A DNA stretch of 64,000 bases from CAVRCT01 sp963719645 (GCA_963719645.1 CAVRCT010000001.1:496001-560000); one strand, 5' to 3'; counted from the stretch's first letter, positions 46,391 through 54,979 are shown. Numbers and translations are program-made. Notes: generated by a model from the letters alone, not told the origin.

Positions 46391-47608
46391 TTACATTGAA
46401 GACACAGGCCCCTCATTTTCAACAGAATAGCTTATAACTAAACGAGAGACAGCATTGGACGCTCCTATTTTGCTGAAAAAGGATGTCAAATAATGTCGTT
46501 TGATTGCTTCTGCGTGACGATCAATATACTTTTTTGCTGGAATATTTGCACCCTGAGCGATAGTAGCCGCTTTTTTTAAATGCGGAATAGCTTCCTCGTA
46601 TGAACAAGTCTCATCTGATTCCGCTAACTTGAATAAGCTAGAACCCAAATTGAATTCGCAGGTTAGCAAAGAGGAAAATTTAGTTGGAGTCGATTCTGGA
46701 GTGGCTTGCCAAAAACTGACTTCTCTTACGAAGCCAGTGACCGCTCTTTGATATTCACCTGCTTTATAACACTTCACAGCTTCCGCATGTTGCAATTCCA
46801 ATCTTCTCCGCTCATCAGCATTATTAAATCCCTCACAGGAATCAATGCATTTAGTTAAAATTATTTGATGACGGTACATTGTCTCAATAAGCTCAACAAA
46901 TCCTGCTGCATGCGCACTGCCAAAAATAAGTACCACTTGCTTTTTTCCACTTTTTTTGGCTGCGACAAGAACAAATTCTAAAGCTTCTTTTTCTCTATGA
47001 TAAAACATGTCTGGATTTTTTTGACGAACTTCTTTTTTAAATTTTTCATATTCTTCTATTTCGTCTAAAGTATCTAAATTTTTTAAAGATAAGCTTCCAT
47101 TTTGAAGAGCCTTGACAGCAAGTATTGGGTAATTCTTTAAACATTCTCGATAAGAATCAGCGTAAGCTGTAGTTAGTCTACGCATGTCCAATTTTGTTTT
47201 CGCTGTTTGATAAATACATGGAGTAATTCCCATATGTAATAAAATTTGGACACCTAGATTGTTAGTTAAAACTGTTATTTGATTTTCCGTCAATTTATCA
47301 AATTTCATCTCATGAAGATTTTTATATTCAGGAAAAATCAGTCTGAAAATAGTGCCACTCTCACCTTTTACATGGCTCGGAGTGACATCGCAGTGATTTC
47401 CTTCTGTTAACACAGCAGCATCAGGATATCTCTGCACTATTTTCATCGTATTAAATTGCGAATAAATAGTTTCAGTTTTCTCATCATCCAATGTGAAATC
47501 GCCACTGACATTCTTTGCATCCACTGGATGCTTCTGTAGAACTAAGATTAATTCAATCTTTTCTTCCTTATGTAAATCATCAGGAATGGATACAGAAGCT
47601 GAAAACAT
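46391..47608 (-). CDS. Hypothetical protein, possibly TraB/ChaN-like, with TPR tail
   Basis: The 405-residue protein begins after AGAGGAATTT. The N-terminal 250 residues contain AAVLTEGNHCDVTPSH near residue 68 and VVLIFGSAHAAGFVELIE near 230. An early E-x-x-H and a late G-x-A-H-x-x-G after a hydrophobic strand resemble the layout of TraB/ChaN/erythromycin-esterase-like domains, though similarity is thin. The C-terminal 140 residues look like TPRs (HAEAVKCYKAGEYQRAVTGF, SLFKLAESDETCSYEEAIPH). It is a cytosolic or secreted protein of unknown function. Confidence 0.6.
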   Translation of the reverse strand: MFSASVSIPDDLHKEEKIELILVLQKHPVDAKNVSGDFTLDDEKTETIYSQFNTMKIVQRYPDAAVLTEGNHCDVTPSHVKGESGTIFRLIFPEYKNLHEMKFDKLTENQITVLTNNLGVQILLHMGITPCIYQTAKTKLDMRRLTTAYADSYRECLKNYPILAVKALQNGSLSLKNLDTLDEIEEYEKFKKEVRQKNPDMFYHREKEALEFVLVAAKKSGKKQVVLIFGSAHAAGFVELIETMYRHQIILTKCIDSCEGFNNADERRRLELQHAEAVKCYKAGEYQRAVTGFVREVSFWQATPESTPTKFSSLLTCEFNLGSSLFKLAESDETCSYEEAIPHLKKAATIAQGANIPAKKYIDRHAEAIKRHYLTSFFSKIGASNAVSRLVISYSVENEGPVSSM

Positions 47609-47643
47609 AAATTCCTCTTTAAAAATATTTTATAAAGTTTATA

Positions 47644-47757
47644 GGTTGAGTTGAGCACAAGCGAAACCCAACAACATTACTCAGAACTCACGCCCTTCTA
47701 CCAAGCAGCCGATGAATGGTGGGAAATATTGGGTTTTGCGATTGCTCAACCCAACCT
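47644..47757. repeat. Paired GTTGGGTT-type hairpins
   Basis: GGTTGAGTTGAGCACAAGCG with AAACCCAAC (47644-47672) and the reverse-oriented ATTGGGTTTTGCG/ATTGCTCAACCCAAC (47728-47757) face each other. Relatives are at 20552, 28977 and 50378. The rest of 47609-47920 is AT-rich without a gene. Confidence 0.75.
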
Positions 47758-47920
47758 AAGTGACTCCCCTTAATTATTAATAGCTTATCAGATAAGCTAA
47801 GACTCTGTCTTTGCCTACTAAGCAGCAATTATGCGTATTTTAACTTACAAAACTTAAGCAATTCTTAAGTGTTACAAATAAGGATGCCTGCATGAACGGT
47901 TAGCTAGCCCGTAAAAAACC

Positions 47921-48178
47921 GGGTCAGGCTTGCACAATTGCACTTTCAATATAGCACCTAATAACCTCAAGCTCGACATCATCAGATAACGACATCCCGC
48001 TCAAGCCTCGTGAAAATGTAGAAATATCACGACTAAAGTAAGTAGCTATCTCCGTCAAGTTCGCAACCTTGAATTGAACAACAAGTCTCGCGCTCATAAG
48101 TCTTATTTTTGAAAATCGGGGTCAGGCTTGCACAATTGCACATTCCTACACCTGATTGAATGTGCAATTGTGCAAGCC
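47921..48178. mobile_element. REP-RAYT remnant (REP, transposase fragment, REP)
   Basis: Half a REP (47921-47945, GGGTCAGGCTTGCACAATTG) and a fuller REP (48118-48178) bracket a C-terminal fragment of a REP-associated tyrosine transposase. The transposase stop codon lies inside the left REP. This is the classical arrangement of a RAYT gene between its own REPs, reduced by deletion. It identifies the source of the GGGGTCAGGCTTGCAC palindromes elsewhere in the window. Confidence 0.7.
47924..48097 (-). pseudogene. REP-associated transposase (RAYT) C-terminal remnant
   Basis: The 57-residue frame reads LTEIATYFSRDISTFSRGLSG, cut here to its key parts: a DnaA-like helix-turn-helix with EIATYFSRDISTFSR, as found at the end of many Y1-type REP-associated transposases. 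The HUH nuclease domain and catalytic tyrosine that should precede it are absent; upstream sequence is the next REP. It ends ESAIVQA-stop within the REP palindrome. The gene is dead. The identification rests on the HTH plus the flanking REPs. Confidence 0.65.
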
Positions 48179-48259
48179 TGATAATCATCTAGCCGAACTC
48201 CTCCCACAACGATTAATCTAACGTTGTTACGGACGTTAATTTAATTAGGAGGAATTCAT

Positions 48260-49273
48260 ATGCAACTATATGCAGGAATTGATTTACATTCAAATAATAG
48301 TTTTTTAGTAGTTATGCAATCAGACAATAAGATTGTCTATGAAAAGCGCTTACCAAATATTATTGATCGAATCGTAAATGAATTAGATCCTTTTAAGGAA
48401 GATTTAGTAGGTGTTGTAGTTGAATCTACATATAACTGGTATTGGTTAGTAGATGGTTTAAAAGCTGAGGGGCACAAGGTATCTTTGGCAAATACGACCG
48501 CCATCCAGCAATACAATGGATTAAAGCAAACTAATGACAAGACGGATGCTCGTTGGTTAGCGAAGTTATTGCAGTTAAATATTCTTCCTACAGGATATAT
48601 TTATCCTAAAGAGAAACGAGGTGTAAGAGATTTGTTACGTAAACGTATGCAAATGGTGCAACAACGAACGTTACATCTCCTGAGCTTACAAACATTGATT
48701 GAACGTAATACGAGCATACAACTTAAAGCAAATGAAATAAAAAAACTAACTGAAGAAGACTTGAAAAAATATTTTTCCGATGAAACAATTATTCTTGCAG
48801 CAAAAAGTAATTTACTTGTCATGCAGTGTATTGACGAACAAGTTAATGCAACGGAAAAAGAAGTATTAAAACGAGCACGATTGAGCGAAGTATATGAAAA
48901 ATTATTAACAGTCGATGGAATAGGAAAAATACTTGCTTTAACCATTATGATGGAAACCGGTGAAATAAATAGATTTCGTCAAGTTGGAAATTATGCTTCT
49001 TACTGCCGATGCGTAAACAGCAAGAAAATCAGTAATGGGAAAAAGAAAGGTGAAAATAATCGAAAGAACGGTAACCGATATCTCGCATGGGCTTATGTTG
49101 AAGCAGCAAATTTTGCAATTCGATTTAATCCCATTATAAAAAAGTATTATCAAAAGAAAAAAGCTAAAACAAGTAACGTTGTTGCGATTAAAACAATAGC
49201 GCACAAGCTTGCTCGTGCTTGTTTTTATATTTTAAAAGACGGAGTAAATTTTGATGTAAATAAAAGTTTTTGA
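48260..49273 (+). CDS. IS110/IS1111 DEDD transposase
   Basis: The 337-residue protein has the RuvC-like DEDD domain (LYAGIDLHSNNSFLVV with first Asp, VVVESTYNWYWLVDGL with Glu, NDKTDARWLAKLL with the Asp pair). A helical middle follows, then the C-terminal Tnp domain (LLTVDGIGKILALTIMMETG and SYCRCVNSKKISNGKKKG). The catalytic serine region lies in the last domain. AGGAGGAATTC precedes the ATG. It is full length and apparently intact; such recombinases are guided by an RNA from the element's own non-coding end. Confidence 0.95.
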   Translation: MQLYAGIDLHSNNSFLVVMQSDNKIVYEKRLPNIIDRIVNELDPFKEDLVGVVVESTYNWYWLVDGLKAEGHKVSLANTTAIQQYNGLKQTNDKTDARWLAKLLQLNILPTGYIYPKEKRGVRDLLRKRMQMVQQRTLHLLSLQTLIERNTSIQLKANEIKKLTEEDLKKYFSDETIILAAKSNLLVMQCIDEQVNATEKEVLKRARLSEVYEKLLTVDGIGKILALTIMMETGEINRFRQVGNYASYCRCVNSKKISNGKKKGENNRKNGNRYLAWAYVEAANFAIRFNPIIKKYYQKKKAKTSNVVAIKTIAHKLARACFYILKDGVNFDVNKSF

Positions 49274-49716
49274 TAGGGATATCCAGGTTGGCTGGGGCAG
49301 CATAACCAGTATTGGGGTTGGTAAAACCATTTGGTCTGATTGGCTGCTGTCTCATCCATTTAATTGAAGATGAAGTTTAAAAGCTGTTAAACTGAGATGC
49401 CTATACCGTGAGCCTATAAGAGGTATGGAACTGGAAACAGTAGCCAATATGCCTGTGATATTGCATCACTTGGACACGGTATGGCACTTAAGATTTTCTG
49501 GGGCATTTTATAATGCCAGGGGTTTGCCATAAGCTTTAGGCTTGGGCTTATACCTTGATCCTGATGGGTGACTGTTGCAACTCGGTGGCGAGTTGACAAC
49601 TTAAGACGAAAATTTGGGTGCATGTCCTTTACAGCTATATAAAACTTTTAAAAATATCTTCAATAAAAATGCGAAATTAAAAATATTTCGTAGCGGGGCC
49701 ATTTTTTCTATTGACC
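49274..49716 (+). ncRNA. Candidate guide (bridge/seek) RNA region of the IS1111-type element
   Basis: This 443-bp non-coding part lies between the transposase stop and the right subterminal repeat, where IS1111-type elements encode their guide RNA. Hairpins are visible, for example GGGGCATTTTATAATGCCAG and CAACTCGGTGGCGAGTTG. G/T-rich segments at 49285-49340 could form loops. The RNA ends and the targeting loops cannot be fixed by eye. Confidence 0.5.
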
Positions 49717-49847
49717 GGAGTTCGGCTAATGGGTGACCCCGTTTCTCGTTTCTTTTCTAGTCAAAACAGACGGGGTCTAGTATTCATTTGACATTTGTTA
49801 AATGCCAAATGAATACTTGAACATCCCTCATTAAATTTCTTTTGAAA

Positions 49848-50258
49848 TTAAACTTTTGCTTTCGTCATATCGACTTGAATATCAGCAGGATAATCATAAG
49901 CTGCGCCATCCGCCATATCTACGCCTGCACCAATGACGCCACCAAAAAGGATATTACCGAACGCCATACCCTTTGTAGATGAAGCAATGCTTTTCTCACC
50001 ATGATAATACCCATTTTTGTCACAAGTTATGTGCAAATCATGATAACTTCGTTGCACTGTTACACTACCCGGTGTGTTACTTACAAACCACTTACCTTTA
50101 TTATTTTCTAATGCGCAGGTCGCCCCTTTTGCCATTGGTGTATTGACTGAAACAGACTGATTTTGACCATTGACAATAGAAGCACAGCTCATTAATTCTA
50201 TTACTAATAGGCTCAACGTAAGAACTTGGCTAATTTTTTTTAATAATTGTAAAATCAC
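49848..50258 (-). CDS. Small lipoprotein with glycine-zipper-like segment
   Basis: The 136-residue protein has a lipoprotein signal ending LMSC (Cys25), then ASIVNGQNQSVSVNT and CALENNKGKWFVSNTPGSVTVQRSY, a beta-strand domain. A glycine-rich segment (GNILFGGVIGAGVD) and DYPADIQVDM follow near the end. Proteins of this sort are widespread, unnamed envelope lipoproteins. AGGAG precedes the ATG. It stands alone between an IS and the Fic gene. Function unknown. Confidence 0.8.
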   Translation of the reverse strand: MILQLLKKISQVLTLSLLVIELMSCASIVNGQNQSVSVNTPMAKGATCALENNKGKWFVSNTPGSVTVQRSYHDLHITCDKNGYYHGEKSIASSTKGMAFGNILFGGVIGAGVDMADGAAYDYPADIQVDMTKAKV

Positions 50259-50377
50259 AGCCTAACTCCTCTCTTGGTGTAAAAAAGAGGCTATCGTGCC
50301 ACTATCTGAATATTATGTAAACATTTTATTAGACTGAGTTACATTGAGCATGTCCGCCCTTCATTCTCAACACTGAC

Positions 50378-50510
50378 GTTGGGTTGAGCGTCACCTATGT
50401 AGCCGGTCTATACACGTCAGCGAAACCCAACATTCCCCTTATCATCTTGCTATGCTGAAGCTTCATGCGGGATGGTGATACTATTGGGTTACACTTGCAT
50501 GTAACCCAAT
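50378..50510. repeat. Two hairpins upstream of fic
   Basis: GACGTTGGGTTGAGCGTC with GTCAGCGAAACCCAAC (50378-50431) is of the GTTGGGTT family. ATTGGGTTACAC/GTGTAACCCAAT-like arms with a TTGCAT centre (50483-50510) form a second near-perfect hairpin. The 50259-50590 gap otherwise holds a 19-codon open frame at 50511 without a ribosome binding site, which I do not call. Confidence 0.75.
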
Positions 50511-50590
50511 GAACTTTGATAATTTAATAAAACAGATTGAACAACTAAATCAGTTGCTCTTAGAATGATTGAAACCAGAGGAAATCATGC

Positions 50591-51241
50591 ATGAATCTCA
50601 AAAATACTAACCGCTACTGCGTCCCAACCGATGAAGACTTTGAACCAGACTCAAACAACGAAGTCCTAAAAAATTATCTCGGCATTAAATCCGCAAATAC
50701 CATGGGGGAAGTAGAGGAACAAGAACTCGAACGAACTGAAGAAGAGCTGTCCAATATATTCGATAACAATCATCAATTCACTGCTGAAGATATTTGTAAT
50801 ATTCATGACTTATGGCTTGGAGATATTTACCCCAGCGCCGGCAAATATCGCACTGTTACCATGTCAAAAGATAACTTCCCTTTTGCCGCACCTCAACGCA
50901 TTGAATCATCCATGCAAGAATTTGAAAAAAATTATCTTGCCAAATATACTCCCTGCCATCATTCCAACTTAGAGGAGCTCGCTTTTGCCTTAGGTATTGT
51001 CCATGTTGAATTGATTGTGATTCACCCATTCCGCGAAGGAAATGGTAGAACAGCACGCTTATTGGCAGACTTAATGGTTATGCAGGTTAATATGCCACCA
51101 TTAAATTTTTACTTGATAGATCAAACAGAAAATACAGAAGGCTTCAAGCAATATGTATTAGCCATTCACGCAGGAGTAAACGGAGATTATGAGCCTATTC
51201 AAAAGATTTTTCGGACGTTGCTAACACAGTCTGCTATTTAG
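50591..51241 (+). CDS. Fic-domain protein (AMP-transferase type)
   Basis: The 216-residue protein carries an intact Fic motif HPFREGNGR beginning at His145, the flap segment KYRTVTMSKDNFPFAAP, and helices of the core fold. Fic enzymes transfer AMP or related groups from nucleotides to hydroxyl side chains; the full motif predicts AMPylation. No clear inhibitory S/T-x-x-x-E-G/N helix is visible, and no antitoxin precedes it. GAGGAAATCATGC lies before the ATG. It may be a toxin-like housekeeping Fic or an effector; a 60-residue convergent gene follows. Confidence 0.92.
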   Translation: MNLKNTNRYCVPTDEDFEPDSNNEVLKNYLGIKSANTMGEVEEQELERTEEELSNIFDNNHQFTAEDICNIHDLWLGDIYPSAGKYRTVTMSKDNFPFAAPQRIESSMQEFEKNYLAKYTPCHHSNLEELAFALGIVHVELIVIHPFREGNGRTARLLADLMVMQVNMPPLNFYLIDQTENTEGFKQYVLAIHAGVNGDYEPIQKIFRTLLTQSAI

Positions 51242-51416
51242 AGACCTTGTAAATCTTCTTATCTCGTCTACGGGGAATTTCGAAACGAACAACATTGACA
51301 GGGGCTTTAATTCCTTCTACACCGCACGATGTCCTTACTGACCGCGAAATTAATTTCTTTCGCATATCTGCATCTCTCAAATAAGGATTTGTTTCAATAA
51401 GTGGTTTATTTTTCAT
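51234..51416 (-). CDS. Small conserved-looking protein convergent with fic
   Basis: The 60-residue protein reads KPLIETNPYLRDADMRKKLI then SRSVRTSCGVEGI, a pattern I recall from unnamed short proteins found near toxin-antitoxin genes. It overlaps the end of fic by 8 bp on the opposite strand. There is no HTH or membrane segment; the C-terminus is basic. Function unknown. A role in control of Fic is only a guess from position. Confidence 0.55.
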   Translation of the reverse strand: MKNKPLIETNPYLRDADMRKKLISRSVRTSCGVEGIKAPVNVVRFEIPRRRDKKIYKVSK

Positions 51417-51578
51417 GCTTATATTTTAACAGAATAATAAATATTTTTCATCGCAAGATGAAACTAATACAACGTAGGGCTTATGGTTTTCGGAACTTTG
51501 AAAATTATAGATTACGAGTTAGAGTGCTGTGCTCATAGGCGAAGTGCCCCCTAAAGTGGGAAAGAGCCAAAAGAGCCG

Positions 51579-51606
51579 CTAGAATGCGCCGGGGGGCGCA
51601 TTCTAG
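51579..51606 (-). terminator. GC-rich hairpin at the IS30 transposase 3' end
   Basis: CTAGAATGCGCC, a GGGG centre and GGCGCATTCTAG form a perfect 12-bp stem that includes the transposase stop codon. No T-run follows, so it may instead block transcription or translation entering the element. Confidence 0.6.
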
Positions 51607-52586
51607 CTCCAAATGCGACAATCATTTTTGTACTGCTGTATAAACACTTCGTTGGGCGTTTTGTACCCTAAACATTTTCGAGGGCATCGGTTCATTTGAG
51701 CAGCCAGTTGATCTAGCTCCTCTTGAGTCATTTTGGCAATTTCTGTTTCCCTGGGCAAGTAACGTCTCAATCGACCATTCATATTTTCATTACTACCTTT
51801 CTGCCAGGGAGAATGTGTTTCACAGTAATAAACTTTACATTTTATTTCTTGCTCAAGCGTTCGATAATCAGCAAACTCACAACCTTGATCAAAGGTAATA
51901 GTCTTACACATTTTTGCAGGTAGATTTTTAAATTTTATTTTTATTTTATCCATCACTCCATGCGAATGTTTGCTGTTATTTTTTATTAAAAAAACTACTC
52001 GCGATTTTCGCTCAACAAGTGTTGTTACTACTTTTTCTTTTGTACCTTTAAATTCAATTGTGTCGCCTTCCCAGTGACCAAATTTTTTTCGTGTAGCAAT
52101 TTCTTCAGGACGTTGCGTAATTAAGCGTATTTTTCCATATCTACAAGGGCTTTTTTGCCTGCTATAACGTTTTTTCCTCTTTGGTTTCTTGTAGGGTAAA
52201 CAATGATACAGTTCTTTGTTTTTTGATTGATAGACAAATTGATATATTGTTTCAGGACACACATAAATTGTTAATTTATGAAATTTCATTCGCCCTGAAA
52301 TTTGTTCAGGACTCCAACCTTTCTGTAAACTTCTCACAACATAGTCTCGCAGATAAGCATCTTTTTCGGTTTTACTTAATCGTTTCTGCTTCGCTCGCTC
52401 TTCTGTCTTTAACTGAGCTGTCCTGGGTAAGTATCCTTCTGCTTCACTATTCCGATCGAGTTCTCGATACAGCGTTGACCTATGCTTGTCTAATTTTTTA
52501 GCAATCTCAGATATTGATAATTTCATTTCAAGAAAAGTGTAAAAACGACGTCGATCTGTAATCGACAAATGCGTATACTTGCCCAT
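51603..52586 (-). CDS. IS30-family transposase
   Basis: I start the protein at ATG 52586 (MGKYTHLSITDRRRFYTFLE), 13 codons inside the longest frame, because AAAGGAG stands just before it. The N-terminal HTH pair (ISEIAKKLDKHRSTLYRELDRN) and the DDE domain (HWEGDTIEF, TFDQGCEFADY, ETHSPWQKGSNENMNGRLR) are complete. The ends of the element were not resolved; GGGGGCAAATTC near 52667-52678 (complement) is a possible right end. Confidence 0.93.
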   Translation of the reverse strand: MGKYTHLSITDRRRFYTFLEMKLSISEIAKKLDKHRSTLYRELDRNSEAEGYLPRTAQLKTEERAKQKRLSKTEKDAYLRDYVVRSLQKGWSPEQISGRMKFHKLTIYVCPETIYQFVYQSKNKELYHCLPYKKPKRKKRYSRQKSPCRYGKIRLITQRPEEIATRKKFGHWEGDTIEFKGTKEKVVTTLVERKSRVVFLIKNNSKHSHGVMDKIKIKFKNLPAKMCKTITFDQGCEFADYRTLEQEIKCKVYYCETHSPWQKGSNENMNGRLRRYLPRETEIAKMTQEELDQLAAQMNRCPRKCLGYKTPNEVFIQQYKNDCRIWS

Positions 52587-52704
52587 GCGACAGTCTCCTT
52601 TGCTATTCAAGTTCCCCAAGAACATGAATATACAGCATTTTTAGACTGTCGCACTTCTACTTAGAATTTGCCCCCAAAAACGTATTACAACCTGTTGATT
52701 TTAC

Positions 52705-52750
52705 TGGTGGGCCGTGTTGGGATCGAACCAACGACCTATTGATTAAGAGA
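52705..52750 (-). other. tRNA-Lys(CTT) 3' fragment, probable att site
   Basis: On the minus strand the sequence CTCTTAATCAATAGGTCG followed by TTGGTTCGATCCCAAC and ACGGCCCACCA is the anticodon loop (CTT), T-arm and acceptor 3' strand of a tRNA-Lys, including CCA. The 5' half is absent. Integrases of genomic islands recombine at tRNA 3' ends and leave such fragments, so this likely marks an island junction. Confidence 0.8.
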
Positions 52751-52891
52751 CCTATTCAAACTATATTCTGCAATACATCACAATCAATAATAACAATTAA
52801 ATCAATCAGTTAGTGAAATTTTAGTGTCGTCATTTATTGGGCGATCTTGCTATTTATTATCTCTGAGTGCCCCGCCAGTGCCCCATAAATT

Positions 52892-53914
52892 TCATTTAAT
52901 TCCATCCAGCAATTTTGCAATTAACTCTGGCGCAGGTAGTTGCTTTTGCAATTCTTTGGGTAACTGATTAAAAAGCTTATATTCCGCCACTCCAATAGGC
53001 TTGCTGGCATCATGAAGCGAGTACTCGACAATTGTTTTACTTTTGCTCTTACAAAGAATAATACCAATTGAGAAATTTTCATCATTCAACCGCACAGTCT
53101 CATCAAGCGCACGCAAATAAAATTGCATCTTACCCACATACTCAGGCTTAAACTCACCTACCTTTAATTCGATTGCAACCAAACATTTCATGTGCCGGTG
53201 GTATAACATAATGTCGATAAAAAACTCTTTGCCATCGACTTCTAAACGATACTGACTACCGAGGAAAGTAAAAAGACCACCCATTTCTCGCAGGAAAGGC
53301 TCTATTTTTAAGAGAATGGCTTCCTCTAGTTGCTTTTCGCTATGTTCCTCACCCAGCTCCAGAAAATCAAAGGTATATTCATCTTTTACAGCTAATTTGG
53401 CTTGCTGAAGTAATGTGTCAGGGAGAGTTTTATCAAAATTTGTTTGATTTAATAGCGTCTTTTCATATGATTGATTCTCGATCTGATGAATTAGAACGTT
53501 CTTTGTCCAGCCATGTTTTCGGGTCATTCTAATATAAAATTCCCGCTCCAAATCGTCCTTACACTTCTCCATGATAATAATGTTATGGCTCCATCCAATT
53601 TCTCGCACCATTGGTGCGAGTTTTTGATTAGCTCCATAAACGTCGAAAAATAGCCTCATTCGCCATAGGCTAGCTGCTGAGAAGCCACGAACCCCAGGAT
53701 AGGATAACTGCAAGTCATGCGCCAATTGTTCTACGATGCTATTCCCCCACCCTTCGGTTTGCTGTCGTTCGACAACAGCTCGGCCTATATCCCAATACAA
53801 TGCGATTAATTCTTTGTTAACAGCTTTTAAAGCCTCATACTGCGCTCCCGCAATCCGAGCTTTAATTGCTCCTAGCAGCTCTGTATATGCAGCATCTTTG
53901 ACATTCGTTACCAT
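52892..53914 (-). CDS. DUF1016/YhcG-type PDDEXK nuclease
   Basis: The protein (about 340 residues from ATG 53914, which has AGGA at good spacing) has the N-terminal YhcG helical domain (AVNKELIALYWDIGRAVVE, LSYPGVRGFSAASLWRMR) and a C-terminal PDDEXK nuclease core, EFFIDIMLYHRHMKCLVAIE followed by LK. The D and E-x-K residues are intact. Such proteins often travel on genomic islands near restriction and other defence genes, and their role is unsettled. It lies just inside the tRNA-Lys fragment. Confidence 0.9.
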   Translation of the reverse strand: MVTNVKDAAYTELLGAIKARIAGAQYEALKAVNKELIALYWDIGRAVVERQQTEGWGNSIVEQLAHDLQLSYPGVRGFSAASLWRMRLFFDVYGANQKLAPMVREIGWSHNIIIMEKCKDDLEREFYIRMTRKHGWTKNVLIHQIENQSYEKTLLNQTNFDKTLPDTLLQQAKLAVKDEYTFDFLELGEEHSEKQLEEAILLKIEPFLREMGGLFTFLGSQYRLEVDGKEFFIDIMLYHRHMKCLVAIELKVGEFKPEYVGKMQFYLRALDETVRLNDENFSIGIILCKSKSKTIVEYSLHDASKPIGVAEYKLFNQLPKELQKQLPAPELIAKLLDGIK

Positions 53915-54040
53915 TATCATTCCTAAAATTTTAGTCACCATTTATTTCAAATTGTCAGGTACGATATAGCTATGACAATCTATGGTCAAGTACTGCAAGC
54001 ACCTAAATTGACTATGATCAACTCTCATAGGAGAAATTTT

Positions 54041-54310
54041 ATGAAGACTATCCCTTATAAGAACTGCGAGATAAGATCGACTCCTTTCAATGTGGTCAAA
54101 GGTCCGTATAAATATTCAGTAAATGGTGTCATTCAGATTAATAGCAAAAAATTTATTTATGATATTCCAGCAGATTTATTAGGTGTGTCTAATGAAGAAT
54201 GGTTACATGCTACAGAGGATGAAGCTGATGCGATCTTTATTAAATATGCAAAAATTTGGATAAAACAATATCGAAATAGATTAAGAGAAAACTCTGAGAG
54301 ACCGAACTAA
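54041..54310 (+). CDS. Small hypothetical protein, first of a possible defence pair
   Basis: ATG 54041 (MKTIPYKNCEIRSTPFNVVK) is preceded by AGGAGAAATTTT; the longer frame to 53972 lacks such a site. The 89-residue product has a beta-strand N-terminal half and a helical C-terminal half ending in basic residues. It is not recognised. It is followed after 15 bp by the gene at 54326, with which it must be cotranscribed. Confidence 0.65.
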   Translation: MKTIPYKNCEIRSTPFNVVKGPYKYSVNGVIQINSKKFIYDIPADLLGVSNEEWLHATEDEADAIFIKYAKIWIKQYRNRLRENSERPN

Positions 54311-54325
54311 CAAAAGGAGATATTT

Positions 54326-54979
54326 ATGAACTTTACGCCAGATCAAAAAGTAAGAATAGTCTCCGCTTGGTTTAATGAAATCGAAGGAACTATTAACGAG
54401 CTGGAAAACATATCAACGAACAAATATTATAAAAAAATAGCTGCGCCAACTCTTTATAGTCTTCTCGAACGAATGGCCTGGTTTCGTTATCGTCAAGAAT
54501 ATTCTGAGTCAAGTAAACGATTTAAAAAACTTCTTTTTACCTATTCTAATCTCAATTCTGCACTTGAAAAAATCGATCTAGCTTTTTTGTATCACTGGGA
54601 TGATTCTGAGCATAGAGAAACACCAAAATATAAAAAAGCTATCGAAAAAATTCACAAAAAAATTAAAATAGCGCTGAGCGAATTATATGGCACAATCGAT
54701 ACCCATATGGTAAATCGCTTTATTGATCCGAACACTCTTTATCAAGATTTGATAAGAAAAAATACTCTCCCTGATTGTCTTACACTAGAAAATTTACAGT
54801 TATTTAGTGCTTGCGAGGTTATATATAGATTCGGCAGATGTAAAATGGTTCATCAAGGAGAATTTGTTTCTACTGGCTTTATCGATATTGACCTTCTAAT
54901 ACACCTTACAAAAAACATTGCCAACAATTTAAAAAGTATTTGCATAGAAAATAAGAAATTTGCCGATGAACTGGAATAA
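54326..54979 (+). CDS. Helical protein with RX4H motif, HEPN-like
   Basis: The 217-residue protein is all-helical by composition. Near the C-terminus it has RFGRCKMVHQGEF, in which R171-CKMV-H176 fits the R-x4-6-H motif of HEPN nucleases, and the preceding LFSACEVIYRFGR helix suits the fold. HEPN proteins are usually RNases in toxin, abortive-infection or CRISPR systems. AAAGGAG precedes the ATG. The assignment rests on one motif and context, so it is tentative. Confidence 0.5.
   Translation: MNFTPDQKVRIVSAWFNEIEGTINELENISTNKYYKKIAAPTLYSLLERMAWFRYRQEYSESSKRFKKLLFTYSNLNSALEKIDLAFLYHWDDSEHRETPKYKKAIEKIHKKIKIALSELYGTIDTHMVNRFIDPNTLYQDLIRKNTLPDCLTLENLQLFSACEVIYRFGRCKMVHQGEFVSTGFIDIDLLIHLTKNIANNLKSICIENKKFADELE

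Larger units (their letters stand above)
48179..49732 (+). mobile_element. IS110-family element, IS1111 type, inserted in a REP
   Basis: The subterminal inverted repeats TAGCCGAACTCC (48190-48201) and GGAGTTCGGCTA (49717-49728) are perfect, a mark of the IS1111 subgroup. Left of it is a REP up to GTGCAAGCC; right of it comes GTGACCCCGTTTC, matching the missing foot of that REP (compare 40961-40980). The exact ends are uncertain by a few bases because no target duplication is expected. It contains a transposase gene and a 440-bp 3' non-coding tail. Confidence 0.85.

Noticed and set aside
49414..49623. 69-codon minus-strand frame in the IS tail
   Set aside because: It lies wholly in the non-coding 3' region expected to encode the guide RNA and has no ribosome site.
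50511..50570. 19-codon frame upstream of fic as an antitoxin
   Set aside because: It has no ribosome binding site, is too short for known Fic antitoxins and begins at the edge of a hairpin.
52705..52750. Functional tRNA-Lys gene
   Set aside because: Only the anticodon loop to CCA part is present; the acceptor 5' strand and D-arm are missing.
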